From Flavobacteriales bacterium UBA7468 (GTDB lineage Bacteria > Bacteroidota > Bacteroidia > Flavobacteriales_D > Crocinitomicaceae), in NCBI GenBank assembly GCA_002478565.1, contig DLPC01000018.1:160263-224262 (forward strand): DNA of 64,000 nt. The letters run 5' to 3'. The position numbers and the translations under genes are program-made. Under the pieces are notes generated by a model. It was given only the letters and a program-made list of their open reading frames with translations. It searched no databases and had not been told where the DNA came from. The number at the start of each line of letters is the position of its first letter. The stretch's first letter is position 1. Shown here piece by piece: positions 53,072-61,728 of the stretch.

Positions 53072-55105
53072 ATGTGCTACACTCGCTTGTTCTCTTTTGG
53101 TTTTATTTTGTTTTTTGCCTTCGCAATTTATGGCCAACAAGATGCATGCACCACATCCGATAAAAAGATCAACAAAGCCTTACAAGAAGCATTAGTACTA
53201 ACAAGTTTTGATCAACAAGCCCAAGCATTGGCGCAACTTGCCACAAAGTACCCAGCAAACGTACAGTCTTATTATTACTTAGGGCTACTTTTTTATCAAA
53301 AAGGCTCCTCGGAATTCAAAAATGCGAGCACACAAGCTGACGGCGAAAAGAAATTGCAAAAATCTTTGGTGTTTTTCCAAGCAGCCATTCAAAAATGCCC
53401 AGACTACAACCCAGAAGCTTTTTATTATAGCAGCAAATTAGCCTATTACCTCAATCAAAAAGAGGCCTGTTTAAAACACCTAGAAAGCTATGTGACCTAC
53501 GATTCATTGTATCCCGATGCCTTGACCGACCAATATGCCATTCACAAAGCGGAAGTATTACCTGTTTATCAGGAACTCAAATTCATAGAAACTGCCAAAT
53601 TGAATCCGGTTCCGTACGACGTGAGCAAAGTACTACAAGTAAGTACCCATCAAGACGAGTATTTTCCGATGCTGAGCCCTGATAACGAATTATTGTTCTT
53701 CACTCGAAAAGCAGACAAAACCAACCTCGGTGATATCGCGGGTGGTGTAGAAGAAGAATTCACAATGGCTCAGGCCACTGCTAATGAATTCAATCAAGGT
53801 AGAGCTTTGAGTGCGCCTTTTAATGACGGAAGTTTTTACAACTATGGTTCAGCAAGTTTATCTGCAGACAACAGAGAAATGATTCTTTGTGCTTGCCGGG
53901 CAGAAAAAGTCTATCAAAAAGATTACCTTAATTGTGACCTTTATAGCACACGCTATCAAGTCAATCAAGTCAATGGTAAAAATACTTTTACATGGGGGCC
54001 TTTGATCAATCTAGGGCCGCAGATCAATACCAAAGATGGCTGGGAAGCTCAACCCTCCCTCTCTTCTGACGGCAAACTGCTCTACTTTACAAGCTTGCGA
54101 AAAGGTTCTCAGGACAATGACATCTATTATAGTGAAAAGCAAGCCGATGGAACTTGGGGGCAAGCCAAACCTTTTACAATAGTCAACACCACAGGCAAAG
54201 ACAAAAGCCCATTTTTTCATCAGGATGGAGAAACCTTTTATTTTGTTTCCGAAAGCAATAGAGCACGCCCTGGTATGGGTGGTCTAGACATCTATTTCAT
54301 GCGAAAAACAAAAGACGGTTGGGGCCCAATACAAAATTTGGGTTACCCAATTAATTCAGCAGGAGATGAGCTTGGTTTATTTGTATCTACAACCGGTAAA
54401 GAAGCTTATTTTTCGAGTTTACAAAATCAAAATTGGGACATCTATAGTTTTGAGCTCTATGAAGCCGCAAGGCCCAAAGAGGTGCGCATTATTACTGGAA
54501 AAATTGTCGATGAGAACGGGGAAGGTGTTGCAGGTGCCCAACTGCAACTCAATTATCATGAACGCGAACAACAATTAGATGCCGGCCAAACGAATGAAGA
54601 TGGCACCTATGCCATTGCTGTTCAAGTGGGTGAAGACATTAGCATTTCGGCCAGCAAGGAGAATCATAGTTTTCAAGCAAAAGTAATAAAAGCTGAAACC
54701 CTTCAGACCGAAACCAAAAAAGTTGCAGCGCCTACCCTTCAAGTGGACAGCCTAGCGCTTGGACAAACCTATACCATTGCATCTATCTATTACACCACGG
54801 AAAGTCATTTATTAGATCATGATGCACAAATTTTACTTCGAAACTTTGCGTCCTATTTAAAACAACAAACGAATATCAGCCTTCAGATCAACGGACATAC
54901 GGACGATTTAGGTTCCGAGAATTCAAATCTGTTGCTGTCTGAAAAAAGGGCGAAAGAAGTAGTCAGGTTTTTGGTCGAACAAGGCGTTGAAGCCAATAGA
55001 TTGAGCTATAAAGGTTTTGGTGAAAGCCAGCCCAAAGTTCCTAACGATAGTTCTGAAAATAGAGCTTTAAATAGAAGGGCAGATTTCGAGATTCTCGGGT
55101 TATAA
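53072..55105 (+). CDS. PorE-like OmpA-family protein (TPR, beta-propeller, CRD, OmpA domains)
   Basis: About 677 residues from the ATG at 53072, which begins a signal peptide (MCYTRLFSFGFILFFAFAIY, cut near GQQ); the upstream open frame is overlap with ltaE. Domains in order: TPR-like helices (about 25-150), a PD40/WD40-like propeller (about 185-455; for example PMLSPDNELLFFTRK and PSLSSDGKLLYFTS), a carboxypeptidase-regulatory-like beta domain (about 470-540) and an OmpA peptidoglycan-binding domain (about 570-677) with LQINGHTDDLGSENSNLLLSEKRA. This order is that of PorE, a T9SS protein linking the machine to peptidoglycan, although several Bacteroidota paralogues share it. Confidence 0.88.
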   Translation: MCYTRLFSFGFILFFAFAIYGQQDACTTSDKKINKALQEALVLTSFDQQAQALAQLATKYPANVQSYYYLGLLFYQKGSSEFKNASTQADGEKKLQKSLVFFQAAIQKCPDYNPEAFYYSSKLAYYLNQKEACLKHLESYVTYDSLYPDALTDQYAIHKAEVLPVYQELKFIETAKLNPVPYDVSKVLQVSTHQDEYFPMLSPDNELLFFTRKADKTNLGDIAGGVEEEFTMAQATANEFNQGRALSAPFNDGSFYNYGSASLSADNREMILCACRAEKVYQKDYLNCDLYSTRYQVNQVNGKNTFTWGPLINLGPQINTKDGWEAQPSLSSDGKLLYFTSLRKGSQDNDIYYSEKQADGTWGQAKPFTIVNTTGKDKSPFFHQDGETFYFVSESNRARPGMGGLDIYFMRKTKDGWGPIQNLGYPINSAGDELGLFVSTTGKEAYFSSLQNQNWDIYSFELYEAARPKEVRIITGKIVDENGEGVAGAQLQLNYHEREQQLDAGQTNEDGTYAIAVQVGEDISISASKENHSFQAKVIKAETLQTETKKVAAPTLQVDSLALGQTYTIASIYYTTESHLLDHDAQILLRNFASYLKQQTNISLQINGHTDDLGSENSNLLLSEKRAKEVVRFLVEQGVEANRLSYKGFGESQPKVPNDSSENRALNRRADFEILGL

Positions 55106-55120
55106 AGCTATGGATATAAT

Positions 55121-55200
55121 TTGATTTGAATGGATCTGATTCAAATCATTTAGATTCAATTCGATTCGAATAGATTCGAATAGATTGAATTAGATTTGAT
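55121..55200. repeat. Degenerate tandem 10-bp repeat (consensus TAGATTCGAA)
   Basis: Eight consecutive 10-bp units in perfect phase: ttGATTTGAA, tgGATCTGAT, tcAAATCATT, taGATTCAAT, tcGATTCGAA, taGATTCGAA, taGATTGAAT and taGATTTGAT. It lies just after the PorE-like stop and before a bidirectional terminator. No coding potential. A 10-bp period matches the DNA helical repeat. Confidence 0.75.
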
Positions 55201-55232
55201 ACTTCAATGACAATCAAACAATATTATAGCGC

Positions 55233-55268
55233 AAAAAAAAAGGAACTGAAAACAGCTCCTTTTTTTTT
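55233..55268. terminator. Bidirectional rho-independent terminator between the PorE-like gene and rplS
   Basis: A run of nine A, then GGAACTG, a four-A loop, CAGCTCC and nine T. The stem has one A-C mismatch on the plus strand. It is positioned to end both convergent transcripts and lies 16 bp after the rplS stop. Confidence 0.85.
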
Positions 55269-55284
55269 GAATATGAGATTTAGC

Positions 55285-55641
55285 TTAGTGGCTAAAATTT
55301 TTCTTTTCGCGGATACGAGCTGATTTACCAGTGCGCTCACGGAAGTAGAAAATACGTGCTCTACGAACAGCTCCACGTTTCACTACAGTGATGCTTTCGA
55401 TGAATGGTGAGTTCACAGGGAGAATACGCTCTACACCGATGTTACCTGACATTTTACGAATTGTGAATGTTTCAGTAGCACCTGCACCACGACGTTGTAA
55501 AACAACACCTTGGAATTGCTGGATACGCTCTTTGTTACCCTCAACAATACGGTAAGAAACAATAATGGTGTCTCCGGCTCCGAAAGCTGGAAGTTCATTT
55601 TTGGCGATGAGCTCTTGCTCAATTTGTTTAATGACGTTCAT
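55285..55641 (-). CDS. rplS: 50S ribosomal protein L19
   Basis: A 118-residue L19 from the ATG at 55641 (MNVIKQIEQELIAKNELPAF); an upstream in-frame codon at 55665 falls in the leader. Diagnostic stretches are GDTIIVSYRIVEGNKERIQQ, FQGVVLQRRGAGATETFTIR and VKRGAVRRARIFYFRERTGKSARI. L19 sits at the 30S-50S interface. It is monocistronic, with a leader hairpin upstream and a terminator downstream. Confidence 0.97.
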   Translation of the reverse strand: MNVIKQIEQELIAKNELPAFGAGDTIIVSYRIVEGNKERIQQFQGVVLQRRGAGATETFTIRKMSGNIGVERILPVNSPFIESITVVKRGAVRRARIFYFRERTGKSARIREKKNFSH

Positions 55642-55656
55642 CTGAGTTATTTTAGA

Positions 55657-55673
55657 CCGTTCCAATTGAACGG
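55657..55673 (-). ncRNA. Hairpin in the rplS mRNA leader
   Basis: On the minus strand CCGTTC and GAACGG pair perfectly across a 5-base loop, 15 bp before the ATG. A TAATATTG box a few bases upstream is a plausible -7 element, which would put the hairpin at the very 5' end of the transcript. Ribosomal-protein leaders often bind their own product; whether this one does is unknown. Confidence 0.45.
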
Positions 55674-55731
55674 GGGTGCAATATTACGAATATTTTCTGA
55701 TTTGCTTAAAGAAAATGTGTTTTTTTTTGAG

Positions 55732-56130
55732 CTACACATAAAAAGCCATGAGAATGAGCAACAAAGCTACTGCCGCATAAATTAATATCAGTTGTAAACT
55801 TAGGCCGCGTTTGGAATCAGGAACAGTAGACTGAGTTTCTTGAGGTGCTTGATCAGCTCTATTCAAAGCTTGTTGGGGCCAAGAAACAAGGCCGTCAAGA
55901 TGAATAGCACACTCCCCTATCTGAAGTTGGTCCTCTGAAAAGATTTCTTCTGTCTGACGCAATTGTACCTTATTGATAGTGACTTCTGCATCTGCTGCGC
56001 AGGTACTTATAAAAACACGTCCGTCGGTGTTTTGCATAATGAGCGCATGAAACGGTAATACTTTTGTAGCTGATATTTGGACATCATTGGCCTCAGCACT
56101 TCCGATCTTGATATAACGCTTGGTGGTCAT
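55732..56130 (-). CDS. FHA-domain-like protein with C-terminal transmembrane segment
   Basis: A 132-residue protein. Residues about 4-85 read as a forkhead-associated fold: IKIGSAEANDVQIS (the conserved Gly and Asn-Asp-Val), VLPFHALIM in place of the usual SRxH loop, and later strands INKVQL and LQIGECAIHLDG. The Ser of the canonical Arg-Ser-x-x-His is not obvious, so phosphothreonine binding is doubtful. A proline/glutamine linker leads to a transmembrane helix at about 111-131. It diverges from parA. Function unknown. Confidence 0.75.
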   Translation of the reverse strand: MTTKRYIKIGSAEANDVQISATKVLPFHALIMQNTDGRVFISTCAADAEVTINKVQLRQTEEIFSEDQLQIGECAIHLDGLVSWPQQALNRADQAPQETQSTVPDSKRGLSLQLILIYAAVALLLILMAFYV

Positions 56131-56290
56131 AGGACAAATTTACTGAAAAACCCCGGAATGTTTTACAAGGCTAAGCACCTGTGAATGAATGATATTGACA
56201 GGGCGCAACTAAAAATGGTTGATAAGTTCCTTAGGGATGGCTTCCAAGAATGCAGAACTACTTGTAATTTTAACTTTCAATAGATCAATT

Positions 56291-57103
56291 ATGGGTAAAA
56301 TTATTGCCATCGCCAATCAAAAAGGAGGCGTCGGAAAAACAACAACTTCCATCAATTTAGGTGGTTGCTTGGGCGTACTTGAATACAAAACACTGATCAT
56401 CGATGCCGATCCTCAAGCAAATTCTACCTCAGGCCTTGGATTCGACCCTAAATCTGTTAAAAATATCTACGACTGCCTAGTAAATGGCCGTCATCCAAAC
56501 GAAGCTATTTTAGAAACCAGCAATCCTAATTTATTCGTACTACCCTCTCACGTTGATCTTGTTGGTGCCGAGCTTGAGATGATCAATATGCCCAACCGTG
56601 AGTTCCTACTCAAAGAAGCTTTGGCTCAAATCAAAGACGACTACGATTTCATTTTAATCGATTGTTCGCCATCTTTGGGCCTCATAACAGTCAATGCACT
56701 AGTCGCTGCAGATGCCGTCATGATTCCAGTTCAATGTGAATATTTTGCCTTAGAAGGTCTCAGTAAATTACTCAACACAATTAAAATTGTGCAAGGGCGC
56801 CTTAATCCCGAATTAGAAATTGAAGGAATGGTACTCACGATGTATGACACCCGACTGCGCTTGGCCAATCAAGTAGTAGATGAAGTCAAGACCCATTTCC
56901 AAGAATTGGTTTTTGATACCGTCATTCACCGCAATACCACCCTCAGTGAAGCTTCAAGCCATGGCACAACTGTTATAATGTACGATGCCTCTTCCAAAGG
57001 AGCCATCAACTACCTGAACTTTGCCCGAGAATTGCTTCAAAAAAATGACGCCACCAAAATTGGCAACGACGATAAAATAATAGAGATAGATCATGAGCTC
57101 TAA
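56291..57103 (+). CDS. parA: Chromosome-partitioning ATPase ParA/Soj
   Basis: A 270-residue ParA from the ATG at 56291 (MGKIIAIANQKGG); the open frame upstream is not conserved-looking. The deviant Walker A is KGGVGKTTTS with the signature Lys, then DADPQANSTSGLG, and Walker B FILIDCSPSLGL. It forms ATP-dependent gradients that move ParB-parS complexes to the daughter cells. The coding end overlaps parB by 11 bp. A near-match -7 box (TAACTTTC, 56271-56278) lies upstream. Confidence 0.96.
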   Translation: MGKIIAIANQKGGVGKTTTSINLGGCLGVLEYKTLIIDADPQANSTSGLGFDPKSVKNIYDCLVNGRHPNEAILETSNPNLFVLPSHVDLVGAELEMINMPNREFLLKEALAQIKDDYDFILIDCSPSLGLITVNALVAADAVMIPVQCEYFALEGLSKLLNTIKIVQGRLNPELEIEGMVLTMYDTRLRLANQVVDEVKTHFQELVFDTVIHRNTTLSEASSHGTTVIMYDASSKGAINYLNFARELLQKNDATKIGNDDKIIEIDHEL

Positions 57104-58001
57104 TCCAAAAAAACAACCTGCACTTGGCCGCGGCCTCAGTGCACTTTTGCAAAATACAGACACCGACATCACAAGTGCAAACAACGCCGTACCCGCTGGT
57201 GCAGTTGCGCTTATTGCTATTTCATCGATCGAAGCCAACCCTTTTAACCCTCGGACACATTTTGAACTGAGTGCACTTGAAGAGCTCAAAACATCTATCC
57301 TGACGCACGGTATCATTCAGCCAATTACGGTCAGAAAGATGGGCCGTGACCGCTATCAACTCATTTCTGGTGAACGTCGTTTCAGAGCAGCTCAACTAGC
57401 AGGCCTTCATGAAGTTCCGGCATATGTACGCATTGCCAATGACCAAACCATGTTAGAAATGGCTTTGGTAGAGAATATTCAAAGAGAGGATCTCAACGCC
57501 ATTGAAGTGGCACTTTCCTACGAAAGACTCATCGACGAATGTAAACTTACTCAAGACCAGCTCAGTGAAAAAGTAGCCAAGTCTAGATCGCATATTGCCA
57601 ATCATCTCAGACTCCTCAAACTACCCGCTCCAATTCAAGCTGCAGTTCGCGACAAGCAGTTAACCATGGGGCATGCACGTGCGCTTTTGTCACTCAGTAC
57701 TGAAAAAGAACAGCTCGCTGCGCTCGAACGCATATTAACAGAACAACTTTCGGTGCGTGCCGTAGAAGCATTAAGCAAACCCGCCACCGAAGCCCAAAGT
57801 AGCGCTCTACCAAAAGGTAACAGTAAAGAAAAAGTAGCGCTCTCTACTACAGAAAAACTATACATTTCTTACCTCAGCGAACAACTCAATAGTAAGGTGA
57901 GCCTCGACAAAGAAGCTACTGGAAAAGGCAAGTTGATCATTCACTTTGAGGAAGAGCAGCAGCTTCAACGTCTCATTGAAATGCTCAAAAAGACAGAATG
58001 A
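57093..58001 (+). CDS. parB: Chromosome-partitioning protein ParB/Spo0J
   Basis: A 302-residue ParB. The N-terminal CTPase/Noc domain shows the PFNPRTHF and GERRFRAAQLAG (GxRRxxA) motifs and EMALVENIQREDLNAIE; the central HTH LTQDQLSEKVAKSRSHIANH binds parS, and a C-terminal dimerisation domain follows. It spreads along DNA as a clamp and loads condensin. Overlaps parA by 11 bp and the next gene by ATGA. I saw no parS (TGTTTCACGTGAAACA) in the window. Confidence 0.96.
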   Translation: MSSNPKKQPALGRGLSALLQNTDTDITSANNAVPAGAVALIAISSIEANPFNPRTHFELSALEELKTSILTHGIIQPITVRKMGRDRYQLISGERRFRAAQLAGLHEVPAYVRIANDQTMLEMALVENIQREDLNAIEVALSYERLIDECKLTQDQLSEKVAKSRSHIANHLRLLKLPAPIQAAVRDKQLTMGHARALLSLSTEKEQLAALERILTEQLSVRAVEALSKPATEAQSSALPKGNSKEKVALSTTEKLYISYLSEQLNSKVSLDKEATGKGKLIIHFEEEQQLQRLIEMLKKTE

Positions 58002-58534
58002 GAGTCCTGCTGTTGATTTTTATGTTCAACCAACTTGGGTTTGCTCAAATCATCAGTAAACCAGACTCAACAGTGCTTGCTTTTCATCAAAAAAGCATGC
58101 TGTATTCCGCAATCATACCCGGTGCCGGACAAATTAGAAATAGCGTGCTTTCGCCAAGACACAACAATGCCTATTGGAAAGTGCCTATCATCTACGCCGG
58201 ATTAGGAACCGCTACTTATTTTTTAGCTACCAATCAGCGTATGCAAAAGGAGCTTAAGTTCGAATACACACAACGTTTGAACGGCGGTACGCTCAATCCA
58301 GCATACGCCATCTACGACAATCCTGCTGTCTTACAACTTTACCGCCAATACCTAGATTGGCGCGACCTCTCCATACTCGGCTTCGCAGCCGTTTATTTGA
58401 TTCAAATTGCCGAAGCCGGAGCCGAGGCTCATTTTGTTTATTTTGATACCAGCCCAGACCTGAGCATTTCCATAGACCCTGTTTATCAATATGGTGGTTA
58501 TGTAGGTGCCAGACTAAACTTTAGCTTTCGCTGA
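57998..58534 (+). CDS. DUF5683 exported/membrane protein
   Basis: A 178-residue protein with a signal peptide (1-16, ending GFAQ) and the family signature SAIIPGAGQIRN followed by WKVPIIYAGLGTATYFLATN, plus a second hydrophobic stretch LSILGFAAVYLIQIAEAGAEA. DUF5683 proteins regularly sit between parB and dapB in Bacteroidota, as here. Function unknown; likely an envelope protein. It overlaps parB by ATGA and precedes dapB by 19 bp. Confidence 0.85.
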   Translation: MRVLLLIFMFNQLGFAQIISKPDSTVLAFHQKSMLYSAIIPGAGQIRNSVLSPRHNNAYWKVPIIYAGLGTATYFLATNQRMQKELKFEYTQRLNGGTLNPAYAIYDNPAVLQLYRQYLDWRDLSILGFAAVYLIQIAEAGAEAHFVYFDTSPDLSISIDPVYQYGGYVGARLNFSFR

Positions 58535-58553
58535 TTTATACTATTTTTACCAA

Positions 58554-59267
58554 ATGAAAATCGCATTGTTGGGTTACGGGAAAATGGGCAAAGCCATTGA
58601 GCAGATTGCGCTAGAGCGCGGTCACGAAATTACAGCAACAATTAACTCTACAACACCACTAGACAGCATCGATTGGACAAACGTAGATGTTTGTATTGAA
58701 TTTACGCAACCTCAACTAGCACTCAAGCACATTTCCTATTGCGCTCAACGTCAAGTCCCTATTGTTGTAGGCACAACTGCCTGGCTATCCGATTTACCAG
58801 CTGCTAAAGCACAGATCAAAAGCAATGATGCAGCTTTATTACACGCAAGTAATTTCAGTATAGGTGTCAATTTATTTTTTGAACTCAACAAGCACTTAGC
58901 CAAATTGATGTCTGCCTATCCCGATTATCAAATAAGCCTTGAAGAAACACACCACGTTCAAAAACTAGATGCGCCAAGTGGTACCGCCGTGAGTCTTCTG
59001 GAAGATATACTTGAGCTCAATCCTCTTTATGAGAGCTGGAGTTTAGCAGCAAACCGCCAAGAACAAATTAAAGTAAGTGCACACCGTATTCCTGACGTCC
59101 CAGGAACACACGAAGTACGCTACGATTCACCGATCGACACAATCAAAATTGAACACATCGCTCATAACCGCAAAGGTTTTGCCTTGGGTGCCGTCTTGGC
59201 AGCCGAGTTTCTAAAAGGCCGAAAAGGTTATTACCAAATGTCTGACGTCTTAAAATTGCAATCATGA
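58554..59267 (+). CDS. dapB: 4-hydroxy-tetrahydrodipicolinate reductase
   Basis: A 237-residue enzyme of the lysine/meso-diaminopimelate pathway, reducing 4-hydroxy-tetrahydrodipicolinate with NAD(P)H. It is slightly short, as in other Bacteroidota. The nucleotide loop is IALLGYGKMGKAIE; the catalytic region is EETHHVQKLDAPSGTA with the His and Lys, and the NFSIGVNLFFELNK and GTHEVRYDSPIDTIKIEH segments are intact. It supplies peptidoglycan precursors. It overlaps lepB by ATGA. Confidence 0.96.
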   Translation: MKIALLGYGKMGKAIEQIALERGHEITATINSTTPLDSIDWTNVDVCIEFTQPQLALKHISYCAQRQVPIVVGTTAWLSDLPAAKAQIKSNDAALLHASNFSIGVNLFFELNKHLAKLMSAYPDYQISLEETHHVQKLDAPSGTAVSLLEDILELNPLYESWSLAANRQEQIKVSAHRIPDVPGTHEVRYDSPIDTIKIEHIAHNRKGFALGAVLAAEFLKGRKGYYQMSDVLKLQS

Positions 59268-61117
59268 GTTTTATTTATTTCTACCTACTCATTCTCCTCC
59301 ATCCCTACCTTGCACAATGGCATAAAGTTTTCCCAAAACTAGGCCGAAAATCTTGGGAGGCAATGGTGCCTGGTTATAACTATTTCATCTTATACAAAGA
59401 AGTCTTAAATAAACCGTGGTGGTCACTACTATTGGTTTTCCCGGGCGTGCATCTTGTTATGTGGATGACGATCAATCTTAGTCTATTGCGTCGTTTTGGT
59501 TTCTACAGTCTCAAAGATACTTTTCAGGCCTTGTTTTTCCCATACGTACTGTTCAATTCTGTTGCTAAAAATGAAGCACTCGTTTACGGCCCGGCTACCA
59601 ATTGGTCCAACTCCAGAGAAGTTGAAATCCGTAAATGGGGTGACCACCTAGTCCTGTTCATGGCACTTCCTGTTATTGGACATATTTTAGCCATTGGTTT
59701 TGATAAAATCTCACGCGACAAACCAGGAACCAAACCGCGCGTTAAAGAATATGGAGATTCATTTGTTTGGGCGCTAGTAGCAGCTGCCGTTATCCGAACC
59801 TATTCATTTGAACCTTTTCAAATTCCGACTGGCTCCATGGAGAAAACAATGGTTGTCGGCGATTTCCTTTTTGTGAACAAATTAGCCTACGGACCAAAAG
59901 TTCCCATCACACCACTCTCCTATCCTTTGGTGCACAATATTGTACCGCTCGTCAATATCAAATCATATGTCGATTGGGAAAAAGGTACTTACACAAGAAT
60001 TCCCGGCTGGGCAAAAATCAAGCGCAATGACGTCGTAGTTTTTAACTTCCCTTCCGGTGATACCGCTATTCTTGACCCTAGAACACCTAGTGGCCTCATG
60101 GGGCACGACTTTCACGGATTAGTGAATCAGGAGGCCTTGTTTGAATTCGCCTTGAAAAACAATGTCAGTGCCATTTGGGAAAGACGTGATCCAACACCTC
60201 AAGAAAATAAATTACTCGAACAGTTTATCCAAAACCACGATTTTTGGAAAAATCAGGCACGTGCGCGCTTTAAAAACGGAGATTTCCCAGTCTACATGGA
60301 AGAAAGTAAGTATGGTCAGAAACATGGCGGACTAATTTATCGCCCTGTAGACAAGCGTGAAAACTACATCAAGCGCTGTGTCGGAACCCCAGGAGACGTC
60401 CTAGAAATCAAAAACTCGGTGCTTTATGTAAACGGTAAAAAGGCCTATGTTGCTCCGGGGCAAGCTTTGATGTACCGCATAGAAAAAACAAAAGTGAGTT
60501 TTCCATCAACCGAAGAAATGTTGACGCGTTATGGCTTAGAAAATTCTGCTGACGGAGCCAGAACTGACTTCGATGCTGTAGGAGATTCTCAATATTACCT
60601 ATTAAACCTAACTGCAAAAGAAAAAAAGCAAATAGAACTCGATTTTCGCATTCGTTTAGAGAAAATTCGCTACTTGCCATTGGATAAAAACAAAGCAGCA
60701 AGTCCTTTGCAAAAAATAGCCAATCTCGATCAATTTCCGAAGGACTTTGCTGTCAATAATACTATGACAGATTTCCAACGCTTTCAAATCCCAAGAAAGG
60801 GACAGCTCATTGCCATCAATACCAACAATATCGCTTGGTATAAGCGCATCATTAGCGCCTATGAAGGTCACCAACTTGCCATCAAAGGAAAGAATATTTA
60901 TATCGATGGAAAGAAGGCAACAAGTTATCGTTTTGCAATGAATTACTATTGGATGATGGGAGACAATCGCTTCCATTCTGCAGATTCACGCGTGTGGGGC
61001 TTTGTTCCTGAAGATCATATCGTCGGTAGAGCATCTTTTGTTTGGTTCTCAAAATCACCATTCGTAGACTCTTTCCTTGGTATACGCTTCAATAGGATTT
61101 TCCGTTTTATTGACTGA
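59264..61117 (+). CDS. lepB: Signal peptidase I, large Bacteroidota form
   Basis: A 617-residue inner-membrane protease, far longer than the roughly 320 residues of E. coli LepB. The N-terminal ~150 residues contain several hydrophobic segments with the DUF5684-like WWSLLLVFPGVHLVMW. The catalytic part has the nucleophile Ser in QIPTGSMEKTMVVGDFLFVN, the general base Lys in YIKRCVGTPGDVLEI, and the box E MMGDNRFHSADSRVWGFVP. A large insertion (about 255-510) separates the boxes. It removes signal peptides of exported proteins such as those in this window. Coupled to dapB and wbqC by overlaps. Confidence 0.94.
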   Translation: MSFIYFYLLILLHPYLAQWHKVFPKLGRKSWEAMVPGYNYFILYKEVLNKPWWSLLLVFPGVHLVMWMTINLSLLRRFGFYSLKDTFQALFFPYVLFNSVAKNEALVYGPATNWSNSREVEIRKWGDHLVLFMALPVIGHILAIGFDKISRDKPGTKPRVKEYGDSFVWALVAAAVIRTYSFEPFQIPTGSMEKTMVVGDFLFVNKLAYGPKVPITPLSYPLVHNIVPLVNIKSYVDWEKGTYTRIPGWAKIKRNDVVVFNFPSGDTAILDPRTPSGLMGHDFHGLVNQEALFEFALKNNVSAIWERRDPTPQENKLLEQFIQNHDFWKNQARARFKNGDFPVYMEESKYGQKHGGLIYRPVDKRENYIKRCVGTPGDVLEIKNSVLYVNGKKAYVAPGQALMYRIEKTKVSFPSTEEMLTRYGLENSADGARTDFDAVGDSQYYLLNLTAKEKKQIELDFRIRLEKIRYLPLDKNKAASPLQKIANLDQFPKDFAVNNTMTDFQRFQIPRKGQLIAINTNNIAWYKRIISAYEGHQLAIKGKNIYIDGKKATSYRFAMNYYWMMGDNRFHSADSRVWGFVPEDHIVGRASFVWFSKSPFVDSFLGIRFNRIFRFID

Positions 61118-61728
61118 TGTCCGTTTTTCAAACTGCCTATTTCCCCTCTTTAGCCTATGTTCGTGCTTTAGCTCTAGATGCTGAGCCAATTATCGAAATA
61201 CACGAACATTTTGTGAAACAGAGTATCAGAACTCGTTGTGAGATACTAACAGCCAATGGCGTACTGCAACTCAACGTTCCGATCATTCATGAATCCGGAA
61301 AAAAACTGGCGCTCAAGGATTGTCAAATTGACTACTCCAAAAACTGGATTTCAGACCACTGGCGCGCCATTGAAAGCGCCTATGCAAACGCACCACACTT
61401 TGAGCATTATGCCCATGATATTCAAGCGATTTACAGACAAGCACCTTCAACACTTCTTGAACTCAATAGCCTAATTTGGAGCTGGCTTGCCACCTGTTTA
61501 GGGTTTGAAGCTCAGCTTATTTATAGTAGCACGTACTTAGGTAAATGCAGCACCGATAAAAAAGAATGGTTAGGAAGAACACCACAAGTAACAAAAGGAT
61601 ACCAACAGCTATTTGAAAGCCAAGGTTTGTTTGTTAGCAATTTGTCAATACTGGATGGCTTATTTAACGAGGGGCCCCTTCTCAGAAAGCTTTTTTTGCC
61701 ACTTCACCTTGAGGATAACCGGATGTAA
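61117..61728 (+). CDS. WbqC-family protein
   Basis: A 203-residue protein matching the WbqC-like family: FQTAYFPSLAYVRAL, HFVKQSIRTRCEILTANG, LNVPIIHESGKKLALKDCQI and WISDHWRAIESAYANAPHFEHY. Members are found in LPS O-antigen clusters and next to lepB in Bacteroidota; biochemical function is unclear. It starts with TGATG at the lepB stop and is the last gene of the parAB operon. Its final 69 bp overlap the end of the convergent gene. Confidence 0.88.
   Translation: MSVFQTAYFPSLAYVRALALDAEPIIEIHEHFVKQSIRTRCEILTANGVLQLNVPIIHESGKKLALKDCQIDYSKNWISDHWRAIESAYANAPHFEHYAHDIQAIYRQAPSTLLELNSLIWSWLATCLGFEAQLIYSSTYLGKCSTDKKEWLGRTPQVTKGYQQLFESQGLFVSNLSILDGLFNEGPLLRKLFLPLHLEDNRM

Noticed and set aside
55121..55200. 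CRISPR-like array
   Set aside because: Units are contiguous 10-mers without spacers, and there are no cas genes.
56131..61728. A parS centromere site near parAB
   Set aside because: I looked for TGTTTCACGTGAAACA and close variants and saw none in the window; it may lie outside.
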